A stretch of DNA of 64,000 nt. It comes from an uncultured bacterium (GTDB lineage Bacteria > Myxococcota_A > Bradymonadia > Bradymonadales > Bradymonadaceae). The position numbers and the translations under genes were made by a program. A model generated the notes under the pieces. That model saw only the letters and a program-made list of their open reading frames with translations. It was not told the origin of the DNA and ran no database searches. Positions 43,346 to 51,447 of the stretch are shown here, one piece after another; the stretch's first letter is position 1; the number at the start of each line of letters is the position of its first letter. The stretch is from assembly GCA_937981985.1 (NCBI GenBank), contig CALJNB010000017.1, positions 85,534 through 149,533 of the forward strand, read 5' to 3'.

Positions 43346-45781
43346 ATGGCCTTGAACCAAGAAGTATTTGAAAAGTTGGGTGTCTTTTATCTGGGACGTC
43401 ACGAAGACGACCCAGAGAAACCAGTACTCTATGATTCACGCGATTTGTTAACTCATGCAATGTGCATAGGTATGACGGGTTCAGGTAAAACAGGTCTTTG
43501 CTTGGGTCTTTTAGAGGAGGCAATTCTCGATGATGTTCCGGCGATTATTATTGATCCCAAAGGCGACTTGGGAAACCTACTTCTAACCTTCCCAGAACTC
43601 CAACCCTCAGATTTTCTGCCGTGGATGAACGAAGATGAGGCCCGTCGCAAATCAATAGATGTTGATACTTTAGCAAAAGAAAAAGCGACGCTGTGGAAGT
43701 CGGGGTTGGAAAGTTGGGGTCAGGACGGAGACCGAATCAAGCGTCTCAAAAATAAAGCAAAATTCAGTATCTTCACACCAGGCTCCAGCGCGGGACTACC
43801 TGTTTCGATTCTTTCTAGTCTCGGTGCACCATCGGCAGAAATAATCGAGGAACCTGAGTTTTTAAGCGATCAAGTCGCCGGTACTGTCCGCTCTTTCCTC
43901 GGCCTTATGAACGAAGATCTCGATTCCCAATCACCGATTTTCGTTTTTCTAGGCGCCTTGTTTGAGCATTTTTGGAAAAAAAACGAATCGCTCGATATCG
44001 GTTCACTTATCAACGCCGTGCAACATCCACCTATAGATAAAATAGGATTCATGGATTTAGATTCGATTTTTGAACCCAAGAAACGATTGGAACTGGCCAA
44101 AAAAATTAACAACCTTGCCGCTTCTCCTGGTTTTTCTGCCTGGTTGGAAGGTGAGCCCCTAGACATCCCTTCCTTACTTTTTACCGATGCCGGCCAACCC
44201 CGTGTTTCCATATTTTCTATCTCGCATTTGGATGACAATGAACGCATGTTTTTCGTCTCAACATTACTGAACCAAATGGTCAGCTGGATGAGAACTCAGT
44301 CGGGTACGACGAGCTTGAAGGCACTGCTTTATATGGACGAGATTTATGGCTATCTACCACCCGTTGCCAACCCACCGACAAAGGCACCATTTTTAACACT
44401 ACTTAAACAGGCTCGTGCCTTCGGAATTGGGCTTGTCTTAGCCACTCAAAATCCCTCTGATATCGATTATAAAGCCTTATCGAATGCAGGCACTTGGTTT
44501 TTAGGACGCCTACAAACCAAACAAGACCGCGATCGAGTCGTTTCGGGACTCATAAATTCTGGCGGACAGTTTTCCAATCGTAAGGTTATCGACGATATCT
44601 TATCGGGCTTAGAAAGTCGTTCGTTCATGCTTCACAACGTACACGAAGACGCACCTGTTGTTTTTCAAACCCGTTGGGTCATGTCCTACATGAAGGGGCC
44701 ACTGACCCGAAACGACATCAGGGTTCTTATGGAACCTCAAAAGACCGAGGTAAAAACTCAACAGGCAATCATGCTCAGCGGCGACGCACCGACGGCGGCC
44801 CCCATGCAGGTAGCCGCACCAATAACGGCGCCGAAAAAAGATAGTATAAGACCTTTGGTTCCTGAAGGGATTACAGAATTCTTCATGAAACCTGGGATAG
44901 AAGCCCAAAAGCCGAGTACTCTGCTCTATCGTCCTATGATTTACGCTTGGGGGAGTTCCTACTTTGACGACGCCAAATTTGGTCTAGATCAAAACATTCA
45001 ATTCGGGATGGTGCACGGATTACAAATGGATCCCCTTATCCTTGATTGGTCCAAAGCGTTTCGCGTCGACTTAGATCCGGCAGAATTTTCAACCGATCCT
45101 GAGGATGGCAGTTTTATGGACCTCCCTAAACTTGCAGGCAAAAAAGCCAGTTACACAAAATGGTCACGTAGCGTCGTCGATTATCTGTATCGTGAAGAAC
45201 AGATCACCTGCTGGCAATGCCCTAAACTACGCCTCAAATCCCAAGGGAGTGAAAACCAGTCGGCGTTCGTGCAAAGGGTTCGCGATGTTGTAAGAGAAAA
45301 GCGCGATAACGAGTTAGACAAATTACGCGATCGCTACGAGAAAAAAATCAAGACTGCACAAACACGCTTACAAAAAGCCGAACACACTCTAGAAACCCAA
45401 GAGGATCAAGCCCGGACCGCGTCTGTTGATGCTGCCGTCACAATTGGAACTTCAATCTTTGGCGCTTTTTTTGGCCGAAAATCCACTCGTGCCATATCGA
45501 CGGGTGCTCGCCGCGGTTCTAGAGCGATGAAAGAGAAACGAGACGTCGCGCGCGCCGAAGAAAATTATCGAGAAGCCTCGCAAACCATCTCGGACCTAAA
45601 TCTGGAATGCGAAGAAAAACTAAAAGAAGCAGCAAACCTGTTCTCAATGGATGAACACCCAATTGAAGAAGTGTTGGTCTCGGTCAAAAAGAAAAACGTA
45701 AGCGTTGATGTGTTTTGTCTCGTTTGGGTTCCTTATTGGGTTTGCGCCAACGGTGAGAAAGAACTTGCTGTTTCTTACTAA
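43346..45781 (+). CDS. HerA/DUF87-type ATP-binding protein with coiled-coil tail
   Basis: Product of 811 aa. Near residue 40 is Walker A IGMTGSGKTGLCLGLLEE, followed by AIIIDPKGDLGNLLLTFP, the HerA/FtsK-like phrase in which DPKGD replaces the usual DxxGE. Walker B is LLYMDEIYGYLPP, and VLATQNPSDIDYKALSNAG is the sensor segment. These define a HerA/TraD-like hexameric motor of the DUF87/DUF853 kind. The last 280 residues hold a long charged coiled coil interrupted by a short hydrophobic Gly/Ser stretch (VTIGTSIFGAFFGRK), which may touch membrane. Role unknown: DNA translocation or envelope-linked functions are both possible. No NurA partner gene is nearby. Confidence 0.85.
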   Translation: MALNQEVFEKLGVFYLGRHEDDPEKPVLYDSRDLLTHAMCIGMTGSGKTGLCLGLLEEAILDDVPAIIIDPKGDLGNLLLTFPELQPSDFLPWMNEDEARRKSIDVDTLAKEKATLWKSGLESWGQDGDRIKRLKNKAKFSIFTPGSSAGLPVSILSSLGAPSAEIIEEPEFLSDQVAGTVRSFLGLMNEDLDSQSPIFVFLGALFEHFWKKNESLDIGSLINAVQHPPIDKIGFMDLDSIFEPKKRLELAKKINNLAASPGFSAWLEGEPLDIPSLLFTDAGQPRVSIFSISHLDDNERMFFVSTLLNQMVSWMRTQSGTTSLKALLYMDEIYGYLPPVANPPTKAPFLTLLKQARAFGIGLVLATQNPSDIDYKALSNAGTWFLGRLQTKQDRDRVVSGLINSGGQFSNRKVIDDILSGLESRSFMLHNVHEDAPVVFQTRWVMSYMKGPLTRNDIRVLMEPQKTEVKTQQAIMLSGDAPTAAPMQVAAPITAPKKDSIRPLVPEGITEFFMKPGIEAQKPSTLLYRPMIYAWGSSYFDDAKFGLDQNIQFGMVHGLQMDPLILDWSKAFRVDLDPAEFSTDPEDGSFMDLPKLAGKKASYTKWSRSVVDYLYREEQITCWQCPKLRLKSQGSENQSAFVQRVRDVVREKRDNELDKLRDRYEKKIKTAQTRLQKAEHTLETQEDQARTASVDAAVTIGTSIFGAFFGRKSTRAISTGARRGSRAMKEKRDVARAEENYREASQTISDLNLECEEKLKEAANLFSMDEHPIEEVLVSVKKKNVSVDVFCLVWVPYWVCANGEKELAVSY

Positions 45782-45810
45782 CTAAGTTTTTGGAAGCCAG
45801 AAGTTAACGA

Positions 45811-46167
45811 TTAGAGGAAGGTGGAAACAAGCTCGGGTAAGTGGGCAATATTAGACGGCTTACAAATCGCGCCCTGTGCGCCGGCACTAGAAAAGGCTTC
45901 TAAATTTTCGCGGCTCACCGTCGAACTACAAAAGACCACGGGCTGATTTGGCCAGAATTGACGAATTGCTTTTATCGTTCCAAACCCATCTAATATAGGC
46001 ATTTGGTGATCGAGCAGAACGAGGTCGAAGCTTTTTTCGGCTAATATCTCGATTGCATCAAGACCTGAACTGACGGTGGTTACCGAAAATTTTTCTCCCA
46101 AGGCGAGCTTTGCGATAGAGAGGAGAAGAACATCATCGTCGATGATTAGTATTTTCTTTTTGACCAT
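45811..46167 (-). CDS. Stand-alone response-regulator receiver (CheY-like)
   Basis: Product of 118 aa beginning MVKKKILIIDDD from ATG 46167, which has GGAG 8 bases upstream; a longer reading from 46188 is rejected. The acidic pocket is in IDDD, the phospho-acceptor Asp in LVLLDHQMPILDG, the conserved Ser/Thr in VVFCSSTVS, and Lys in GAICKPS. No output domain is present. It stands alone between a HerA-like gene and the rho region, so its kinase is unknown. Confidence 0.85.
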   Translation of the reverse strand: MVKKKILIIDDDVLLLSIAKLALGEKFSVTTVSSGLDAIEILAEKSFDLVLLDHQMPILDGFGTIKAIRQFWPNQPVVFCSSTVSRENLEAFSSAGAQGAICKPSNIAHLPELVSTFL

Positions 46168-46256
46168 TATGAACTCCGGATTGGGCATCCTAAACTTTTA
46201 AAATGCGCTCTGATGCCAATGACGTGCAAGTTTCCGGTCAATTGAAAAAGTATCCC

Positions 46257-46445
46257 TTACTTTGGATCATAGAAATCTGAGTATGGATCGCGAGAAACCC
46301 TATCCACCATGACATCGATGTCGTCTTTACACGGTATTATCCCGGCACGCAGAAACCGAACACAACCTAAACCACTGAAATAAAACAACAATCCATCATG
46401 ATCGTAATTTTGGTATGGCTTTTGCTTTAAAGAGGCACAGAACAC
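46257..46445 (-). CDS. Doubtful small gene, 62 aa
   Basis: A GTG-started frame of 62 codons in the otherwise empty region upstream of rho. The product has two Cys and a hydrophobic patch (GLLFYFSGLGCVRFLRAGI) and an acidic tail (SDFYDPK). No ribosome site of the kind seen at most genes here precedes it, and the frame is also open further upstream without a start. It may be chance. It is listed because this 470-bp stretch (46168-46641) is otherwise without genes; the terminator and rho promoter occupy its right-hand part. Confidence 0.25.
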   Translation of the reverse strand: MFCASLKQKPYQNYDHDGLLFYFSGLGCVRFLRAGIIPCKDDIDVMVDRVSRDPYSDFYDPK

Positions 46446-46488
46446 CCGAACCCTAACCAGTCCAGTGTGTTTCAGTACAAGAAAAGAG

Positions 46489-46515
46489 GAGAGCGCATTC
46501 GCGCTCTCTTTTTTT
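46489..46515 (+). terminator. Strong intrinsic terminator upstream of rho
   Basis: GAGAGCGC and GCGCTCTC pair perfectly around ATTC and are followed by seven T on the plus strand. No plus-strand gene lies directly upstream: the nearest ends at 45781. It therefore either insulates rho from readthrough or ends an unrecognised plus-strand RNA. Confidence 0.8.
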
Positions 46516-46520
46516 GTGTC

Positions 46521-46548
46521 TTGACATTACAGGCCAGAGTCGTAAATT
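46521..46548 (+). promoter_or_regulatory. rho: Probable rho promoter
   Basis: A perfect TTGACA at 46521-46526 is followed after 16 bases by TAAATT at 46543-46548. The predicted start near 46556 gives a leader of about 85 bases before rho. rho is autoregulated through its leader in several bacteria; I see no specific element here. Confidence 0.55.
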
Positions 46549-46641
46549 ATCCTATATACTTTCCGCACGATCCAACTTACCAATTAAAACCCAAAATCTA
46601 CGCAGTCCCCATAGGAATGATATAGCGTTCAGGAAAAATTA

Positions 46642-47880
46642 ATGCATCTACAAGACCTCAAAGCAAAAAAAATGACGGAGCTTCTCAAACTCGCCAATGA
46701 CGCCGAAATCGACGGCGCATCGAATATGAGGAAACAAGAGCTCATTTTTGCAATCCTAAAAACCGAAACAGATATTTTCGGCGGTGGTGTCCTAGAGACG
46801 CTTCCTGACGGATTCGGATTCTTGCGTGCCCCTGATTACAATTATTTGCCGGGTCCTGACGATATTTACGTTTCCCCGAGTCAAATACGACGCTTCGGCC
46901 TGCGTACCGGTGATACGGTTTCCGGTCAAATTCGACCTCCAAAAGATAACGAGCGTTATTTCGCATTGTTAAAAGTCGAAGAAGTAAATCACAGTGCGCC
47001 TGATAAGCATCGCGATATCATTTTGTTTGATAACTTAACGCCCCTCTATCCAGAAGAGCGTTTGAACATGGAGATAGAGCGAGAAGGATACAGCACGCGT
47101 ATCCTGGATCTCTTGTGTCCAGTGGGTAAAGGTCAAAGAGCGCTCATTGTTGCACCGCCACGAACCGGTAAAACCGTTCTCCTCCAGGAAATCGCCAATT
47201 CCCTAGCCGAAAATCATCCTGAAGTCGTCCTCATTGTCCTCCTCATCGACGAGCGTCCGGAAGAAGTAACCGATATGCAGCGTTCCGTACGCGGCGAAGT
47301 GGTGTCATCTACCTTCGATGAGCCCGCGCAACGCCACGTTCAAGTCGCCGAAATGGTTATAGAAAAAGCCAAGCGACTTGTGGAGCACGGTAAAGATGTT
47401 GTGATTCTGCTTGATTCAATCACTCGACTGGCCCGCGCCTACAATACCGTCGTTCCGCCATCTGGAAAGATACTTTCCGGTGGTGTTGACTCAAACGCAC
47501 TTCATAAACCCAAACGTTTCTTCGGTGCTGCTCGAAACATCGAAGAAGGCGGCTCATTAACTATTATCGCGACGGCCCTCATTGATACGGGGTCCCGCAT
47601 GGATGAAGTTATTTTCGAGGAATTCAAAGGAACCGGTAACGCGGAGCTCCACCTTGACCGTAAACTTATGGAAAAGCGAATTTTCCCGTGTTTGGATATC
47701 AACAAATCCGGCACAAGAAAGGAAGAATTGTTGATGCCAGAAGGTCAACTCAATCGAGTTTGGATTCTACGTCAACTCCTGCACCCTCTAAATGTCGTTG
47801 ATTCCATGGAATTCATGATCGATAAGCTTGGTAGAACCGAAAGCAACGAGGAATTCCTAAAGTCAATGAGTGGTGGTTGA
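46642..47880 (+). CDS. rho: Transcription termination factor Rho
   Basis: RNA helicase of 412 aa (usual core length). The N-terminal helix bundle ([16 protein letters not shown]) and the cold-shock RNA-binding domain ([18 protein letters not shown], then [13 protein letters not shown]) are followed by the motor domain. P-loop is [16 protein letters not shown], the Q-loop region is [17 protein letters not shown], and the acidic motifs are [15 protein letters not shown] and [17 protein letters not shown]. No N-terminal insertion of the kind seen in some high-GC bacteria is present. AGGA lies 7 bases before the ATG, and an intrinsic terminator follows at 47920. Confidence 0.97.
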   Translation: MHLQDLKAKKMTELLKLANDAEIDGASNMRKQELIFAILKTETDIFGGGVLETLPDGFGFLRAPDYNYLPGPDDIYVSPSQIRRFGLRTGDTVSGQIRPPKDNERYFALLKVEEVNHSAPDKHRDIILFDNLTPLYPEERLNMEIEREGYSTRILDLLCPVGKGQRALIVAPPRTGKTVLLQEIANSLAENHPEVVLIVLLIDERPEEVTDMQRSVRGEVVSSTFDEPAQRHVQVAEMVIEKAKRLVEHGKDVVILLDSITRLARAYNTVVPPSGKILSGGVDSNALHKPKRFFGAARNIEEGGSLTIIATALIDTGSRMDEVIFEEFKGTGNAELHLDRKLMEKRIFPCLDINKSGTRKEELLMPEGQLNRVWILRQLLHPLNVVDSMEFMIDKLGRTESNEEFLKSMSGG

Positions 47881-47919
47881 ACTAAAGATTGCTCCGATAC
47901 GAAATATTTGATATGAACA

Positions 47920-47943
47920 AGCGGCTCTATGAGCTGCTTTTTT
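47920..47943 (+). terminator. Intrinsic terminator after rho
   Basis: AGCGGCTC and GAGCTGCT pair over 8 bp (one G-U) around TAT, followed by six T. It ends only 17-20 bases before the start of the M23 peptidase gene, so that gene needs readthrough or a promoter within the rho 3' flank. TTGCTC at 47890-47895 with TATGAA 17 bases later is a weak candidate that would place the hairpin at the 5' end of the new transcript. Confidence 0.65.
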
Positions 47944-47959
47944 ATTGGTTGAGGTGCTG

Positions 47960-49366
47960 ATGATGACGAAATTTGATATACCTAAAATGGCGAAAAAGAA
48001 GAAGTTACCTCTCATTATCGGAGGAATATCCGCTATTGGAATTGCAACTTCACTTGGTTTTACAAACATTCAAAGCTCTGACGACGCCGAAAAACAACAT
48101 GTACAATCCCTGGAAGAGTCTTTACGCCTAGAAGGCGAAGTTATTTCTTTTCATGCAGTACGACATTCCGTTCATCAGGGCATCCTGGCCGGACTTCAAA
48201 GTTCGATCGAAGTTGCGACGACAAAAGTCGTTAAGCCTGAACTCGCAGAATGGACCGGTCAACCTGTCGAAATCTCTGGAAGCATTGAAGCCGGCCAATC
48301 GGTTTACGTCGCCTTAAGCTCTAGAAACGTTGATCCCGGTTCCATACAAAGCGTCGTCCTCGCTACAAACGAATTGTTCAACTTTCGTAAGCAGAGCAAA
48401 GCTGGAGATAATTGGTCAGCCAAAATTGATAAAAACGGAAAGGTTGTCTCTTTCCAATACTCAACATCTCCCGAAAACATTTGGATTACAAAATTAAATG
48501 AAAAAGGCGAGTACGAGGTAGAGAAGAAGTTAGTACCGGTTGATCTTCGTATCCGGGTCGCGACTGGACAAATTGAGTCTTCGCTCTGGAAAGCATTGGC
48601 CGATAGTTCGGCGGGTTCAGAATTTGTAACGGATTTCATCGAGCTCTTCGCCTATAAGGTTGATTTTGCGACCGAGACCAAACCTGGAGATGAGTTCAGC
48701 CTCGTTTACGAAGAAGTTTTTCTAGACGGTGAATTTTTACGATTCGGTAACGTTCTCGCCGCGTATTACAAAACCTCCGAAGACGAAAAGGAACATTTCG
48801 GATTTCGCTTCAACCACGAAGAAAAGATGGGCTATTTTGACGAAAACGGCTCGAGTCTAAAAGGTCAGTTTCTAAAAACGCCTCTTGCTTCTGCCAAGGT
48901 TACGAGTGTCTTTGGACGACGCTTTCACCCAGTGTTGAAAAAAATGAAAATGCACCAAGGCGTCGATTACGCTGCGCCTCTCGGTACTCCGGTACAATCT
49001 ATCGCGTCCGGCGTCGTATTACATGCAGGCTGGAAAGGCGCTAATGGAAAGCTCGTCTCTATTAAACATTCAAACGGTTACGTTACTCACTACGCCCACC
49101 TCTCCAAAATTAAAGCGGGACTTAAGCGTGGCTCCAAAGTTACCCAAAAGACTGTCATCGGCGAGGTGGGTAGCACCGGTCGTTCAACGGGTAACCATCT
49201 ACATTTGGGAATGTCGAAGAACGGAAAGTATGTGAATCCCTTATCGGTTGATTTCGTCAAGGGTGATCGAATTCCGACTCAGACTCTTGAAAAATATAAA
49301 AAGGAAGTTGTTCTTCCGATGATGAAGCAATTGCGTAACGCCATCGCAAGCGATCCCGACGGATAA
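47960..49366 (+). CDS. M23-family peptidoglycan endopeptidase
   Basis: Product of about 468 aa. The start is ATG 47960 or 47963, both served by GAGGTG at 47951-47956; a TTG at 47945 is less likely. A single N-terminal membrane anchor or uncleaved signal (KKKKLPLIIGGISAIGIATS) precedes an OapA/LysM-like middle region. The C-terminal lytic domain has MHQGVDYAAPLGTPV with the zinc His and Asp and GNHLHLGM with the HxH pair, so it should be active on peptide cross-links. The layout resembles MepM/ShyA-type endopeptidases used for cell-wall expansion. The stop is one base before the next gene. Confidence 0.9.
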   Translation: MMTKFDIPKMAKKKKLPLIIGGISAIGIATSLGFTNIQSSDDAEKQHVQSLEESLRLEGEVISFHAVRHSVHQGILAGLQSSIEVATTKVVKPELAEWTGQPVEISGSIEAGQSVYVALSSRNVDPGSIQSVVLATNELFNFRKQSKAGDNWSAKIDKNGKVVSFQYSTSPENIWITKLNEKGEYEVEKKLVPVDLRIRVATGQIESSLWKALADSSAGSEFVTDFIELFAYKVDFATETKPGDEFSLVYEEVFLDGEFLRFGNVLAAYYKTSEDEKEHFGFRFNHEEKMGYFDENGSSLKGQFLKTPLASAKVTSVFGRRFHPVLKKMKMHQGVDYAAPLGTPVQSIASGVVLHAGWKGANGKLVSIKHSNGYVTHYAHLSKIKAGLKRGSKVTQKTVIGEVGSTGRSTGNHLHLGMSKNGKYVNPLSVDFVKGDRIPTQTLEKYKKEVVLPMMKQLRNAIASDPDG

Positions 49367-49367
49367 T

Positions 49368-50909
49368 TTGTCCGAAAAATCCCCTAAAAACATCGGGTTG
49401 AAGCTATCGATCGGGCTTTATCTTTTATGCGTCATAGGGCTAATCGGTTCCTATTTTGCTATTTCCAATCGCCAAATTCGACATGCGGTTTACGCACAAG
49501 CAAGCCCATATTGGACGCTTGGCGAGAGTAACTATTTCCGGGCCGCATTCCTTAATGTGATTACAGGAAAAACTTACAACAAAGGAAGAGCAACACTGAC
49601 GGTTGGAGACGCGAAAACCGTCGAAGAACCAAAGTTCGGCTACGTTTCCTTCCAAATCCAACCAAAATCGCAAACAGATTCAGCGACTCTGGATTTCGAT
49701 GTAGACGGTGAAAACCTTAACATCAAATTTCCAATTCAATTAAAAACATCAGAAGAATTCTCGCTGCCAAAAGCAACGCTGCGCAGGACTAAAGAAGATA
49801 GAAAACGAAAAGTGATCTCAGAGTGGAGCGGTGAAGACACGATAGAAATCATCCCTCAATCAGCAGAAGTCGTACGCGGACTTCCGAACGATATTTATTT
49901 CATCACGCGAAGAACAGGCAAACCAACCTCAATGACCTTCAAGGTTTTGTCCCACGAAGGTGTAGTGGACAAAGTACCAAAACTCCTCAAGAGCAATATA
50001 TTCGGCGTCGGTAAATTTTCAATCACGCCCATAACCTCACTCCGTCTAGAGTTAGAATCTGTCGGTACCGAAACCACGAAAACTCATAAGCAAGTCACAC
50101 ATTCCAAAGGGAAAATTAACCTATTTGCGATCGCGGCCCAATTCAATTTTGAGACCCGCACACCCTACGTTCCTTATGATGATGTTATCCAAGGAAGGGT
50201 GGAGAGCGTACGTCAGTCGGGGTCTATTCTAGTTGACGGACATGAAAAGGATCGCTGGGTGAGTGGCGGTGTTTTCGGCCTCAACAAGCAAGGTGGCGGA
50301 TTTGAAATCAAGAGCGCAAAACAAGGTAATCTGATGCAGGTCCAGGTCTATCACAATTTCTATATACCTGGTACGAGCTGGGCATCGCGCTGGGTTGCGA
50401 TCGGAGAATCAAAATACGAAGACGACTATTGTCACGTCTTTAAGGCATTGGCTCACAACCCAAGAACCAAACCACTTTCGGAGTTTAAGTGGGTTAAACA
50501 AATACTGAGCCTGCCCGCTTTTGAAAAAATAACGCAACGTGAATGCCGATTCTTACTTCGCGCTTACCTAAATACCTTACCCAATTCGTTCGTAAACTCA
50601 CATACAATAGTAAATTCTCGGGAAAAAGATCTTAAAAAGCTGAACGACTGGAAAGAGGATAAAAAAGAACAACTAAAATGGATGACAGGAATCGTTTTGA
50701 CGGGTGGTTTTCTTTGTATTCTCTGGCTTGTATTGGTTGGGATCAAAAAACAAAAAGGTTTCCAACGGGAATTAGAAAATATTGCCGATGATGAAAATTT
50801 ACCTGAAGACCGATTCGAGAACGTGCTTTTTTATCTACGGATTCTCACGATTCTCATCGCGCTGGGGACCTTCATCGCGTCAATGCTAATGGTCATGTCC
50901 TTTATGTGA
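49368..50909 (+). CDS. Unknown membrane protein with extracytoplasmic domain
   Basis: Starts at TTG 49368, one base after the M23 stop and without its own ribosome site, so it is probably translated by coupling. The 513-aa product has a membrane helix near the N-terminus (LKLSIGLYLLCVIGLIGSYF), a large beta-rich extracytoplasmic domain, and two helices close to the C-terminus (WMTGIVLTGGFLCILWLVLV and YLRILTILIALGTFIASMLM) flanking an acidic cytoplasmic loop. I do not recognise the family. Coupling to an endopeptidase suggests a role in cell-wall remodelling, by inference only. It overlaps the next, convergent gene by 24 bases. Confidence 0.6.
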   Translation: MSEKSPKNIGLKLSIGLYLLCVIGLIGSYFAISNRQIRHAVYAQASPYWTLGESNYFRAAFLNVITGKTYNKGRATLTVGDAKTVEEPKFGYVSFQIQPKSQTDSATLDFDVDGENLNIKFPIQLKTSEEFSLPKATLRRTKEDRKRKVISEWSGEDTIEIIPQSAEVVRGLPNDIYFITRRTGKPTSMTFKVLSHEGVVDKVPKLLKSNIFGVGKFSITPITSLRLELESVGTETTKTHKQVTHSKGKINLFAIAAQFNFETRTPYVPYDDVIQGRVESVRQSGSILVDGHEKDRWVSGGVFGLNKQGGGFEIKSAKQGNLMQVQVYHNFYIPGTSWASRWVAIGESKYEDDYCHVFKALAHNPRTKPLSEFKWVKQILSLPAFEKITQRECRFLLRAYLNTLPNSFVNSHTIVNSREKDLKKLNDWKEDKKEQLKWMTGIVLTGGFLCILWLVLVGIKKQKGFQRELENIADDENLPEDRFENVLFYLRILTILIALGTFIASMLMVMSFM

Positions 50910-51404
50910 TTGTATTTCCAACATCGCTTTTTCAAAGCGTTCATTTTCTTCAGCGATTAAACGTTTAACCGTGCCTAAGAGTCCCTTGTTTCTCGATTTT
51001 TTAGCGTAAGCATGTAAGGACTTAATTTTGGCAACGCGAATCAGGTGAACTCGAATTTCACGGCGGCGGCGTAATTCATACCTCGCCTCCTTGGAACCTG
51101 ATTTCTCAAGCTTCTCAAGTCGCTCTGTCTCGGCTTTCCAAACAGTATAACGTTTAGAGATCTCATTCGATTCGGCCTTTGAAATAATGAGACCTTCAGC
51201 GCGAGGCGTTTCTCTAATCACTCGTACATTCGATTTCTTTTTCTTCAATGTTTTGGATTTCGCTTTGGAAATCGTTTTAAACTCTTTCTTCCCATAAGTC
51301 CTTTCTAGAACCTTCATCCGCTTCTGTGCTCGAGGTGATTGGGCGCTCAACGAAACAACTACTGAAATTGCCAATAGTGCTGAAAAATATCTGCCAAACA
51401 TCAT
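50886..51404 (-). CDS. Small exported basic coiled-coil protein
   Basis: With ATG 51404 (AAGGAG 5 bases upstream) the product is 172 aa with a signal peptide (FGRYFSALLAISVVVSLSA). The mature protein is strongly basic in its first half (SKAKSKTLKKKKSNVRV) and mostly helical after residue 90, with heptad-like charge repeats, ending SHKGHDH. I do not recognise a family. It lies 43 bases downstream of the TPR-like protein gene on the same strand, so the two may be cotranscribed. Its 3' end overlaps the convergent membrane-protein gene. Confidence 0.5.
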   Translation of the reverse strand: MMFGRYFSALLAISVVVSLSAQSPRAQKRMKVLERTYGKKEFKTISKAKSKTLKKKKSNVRVIRETPRAEGLIISKAESNEISKRYTVWKAETERLEKLEKSGSKEARYELRRRREIRVHLIRVAKIKSLHAYAKKSRNKGLLGTVKRLIAEENERFEKAMLEIQSHKGHDH

Positions 51405-51447
51405 AAAAACTCCTTCAGAAACTTGGACGCAGCGTTTCCTTCGATAT

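Noticed and set aside
46189-46488. A tRNA or other structured RNA gene upstream of the terminator.
   Set aside because: No T-loop consensus or acceptor-stem pairing was seen on either strand; only the terminator itself is structured.
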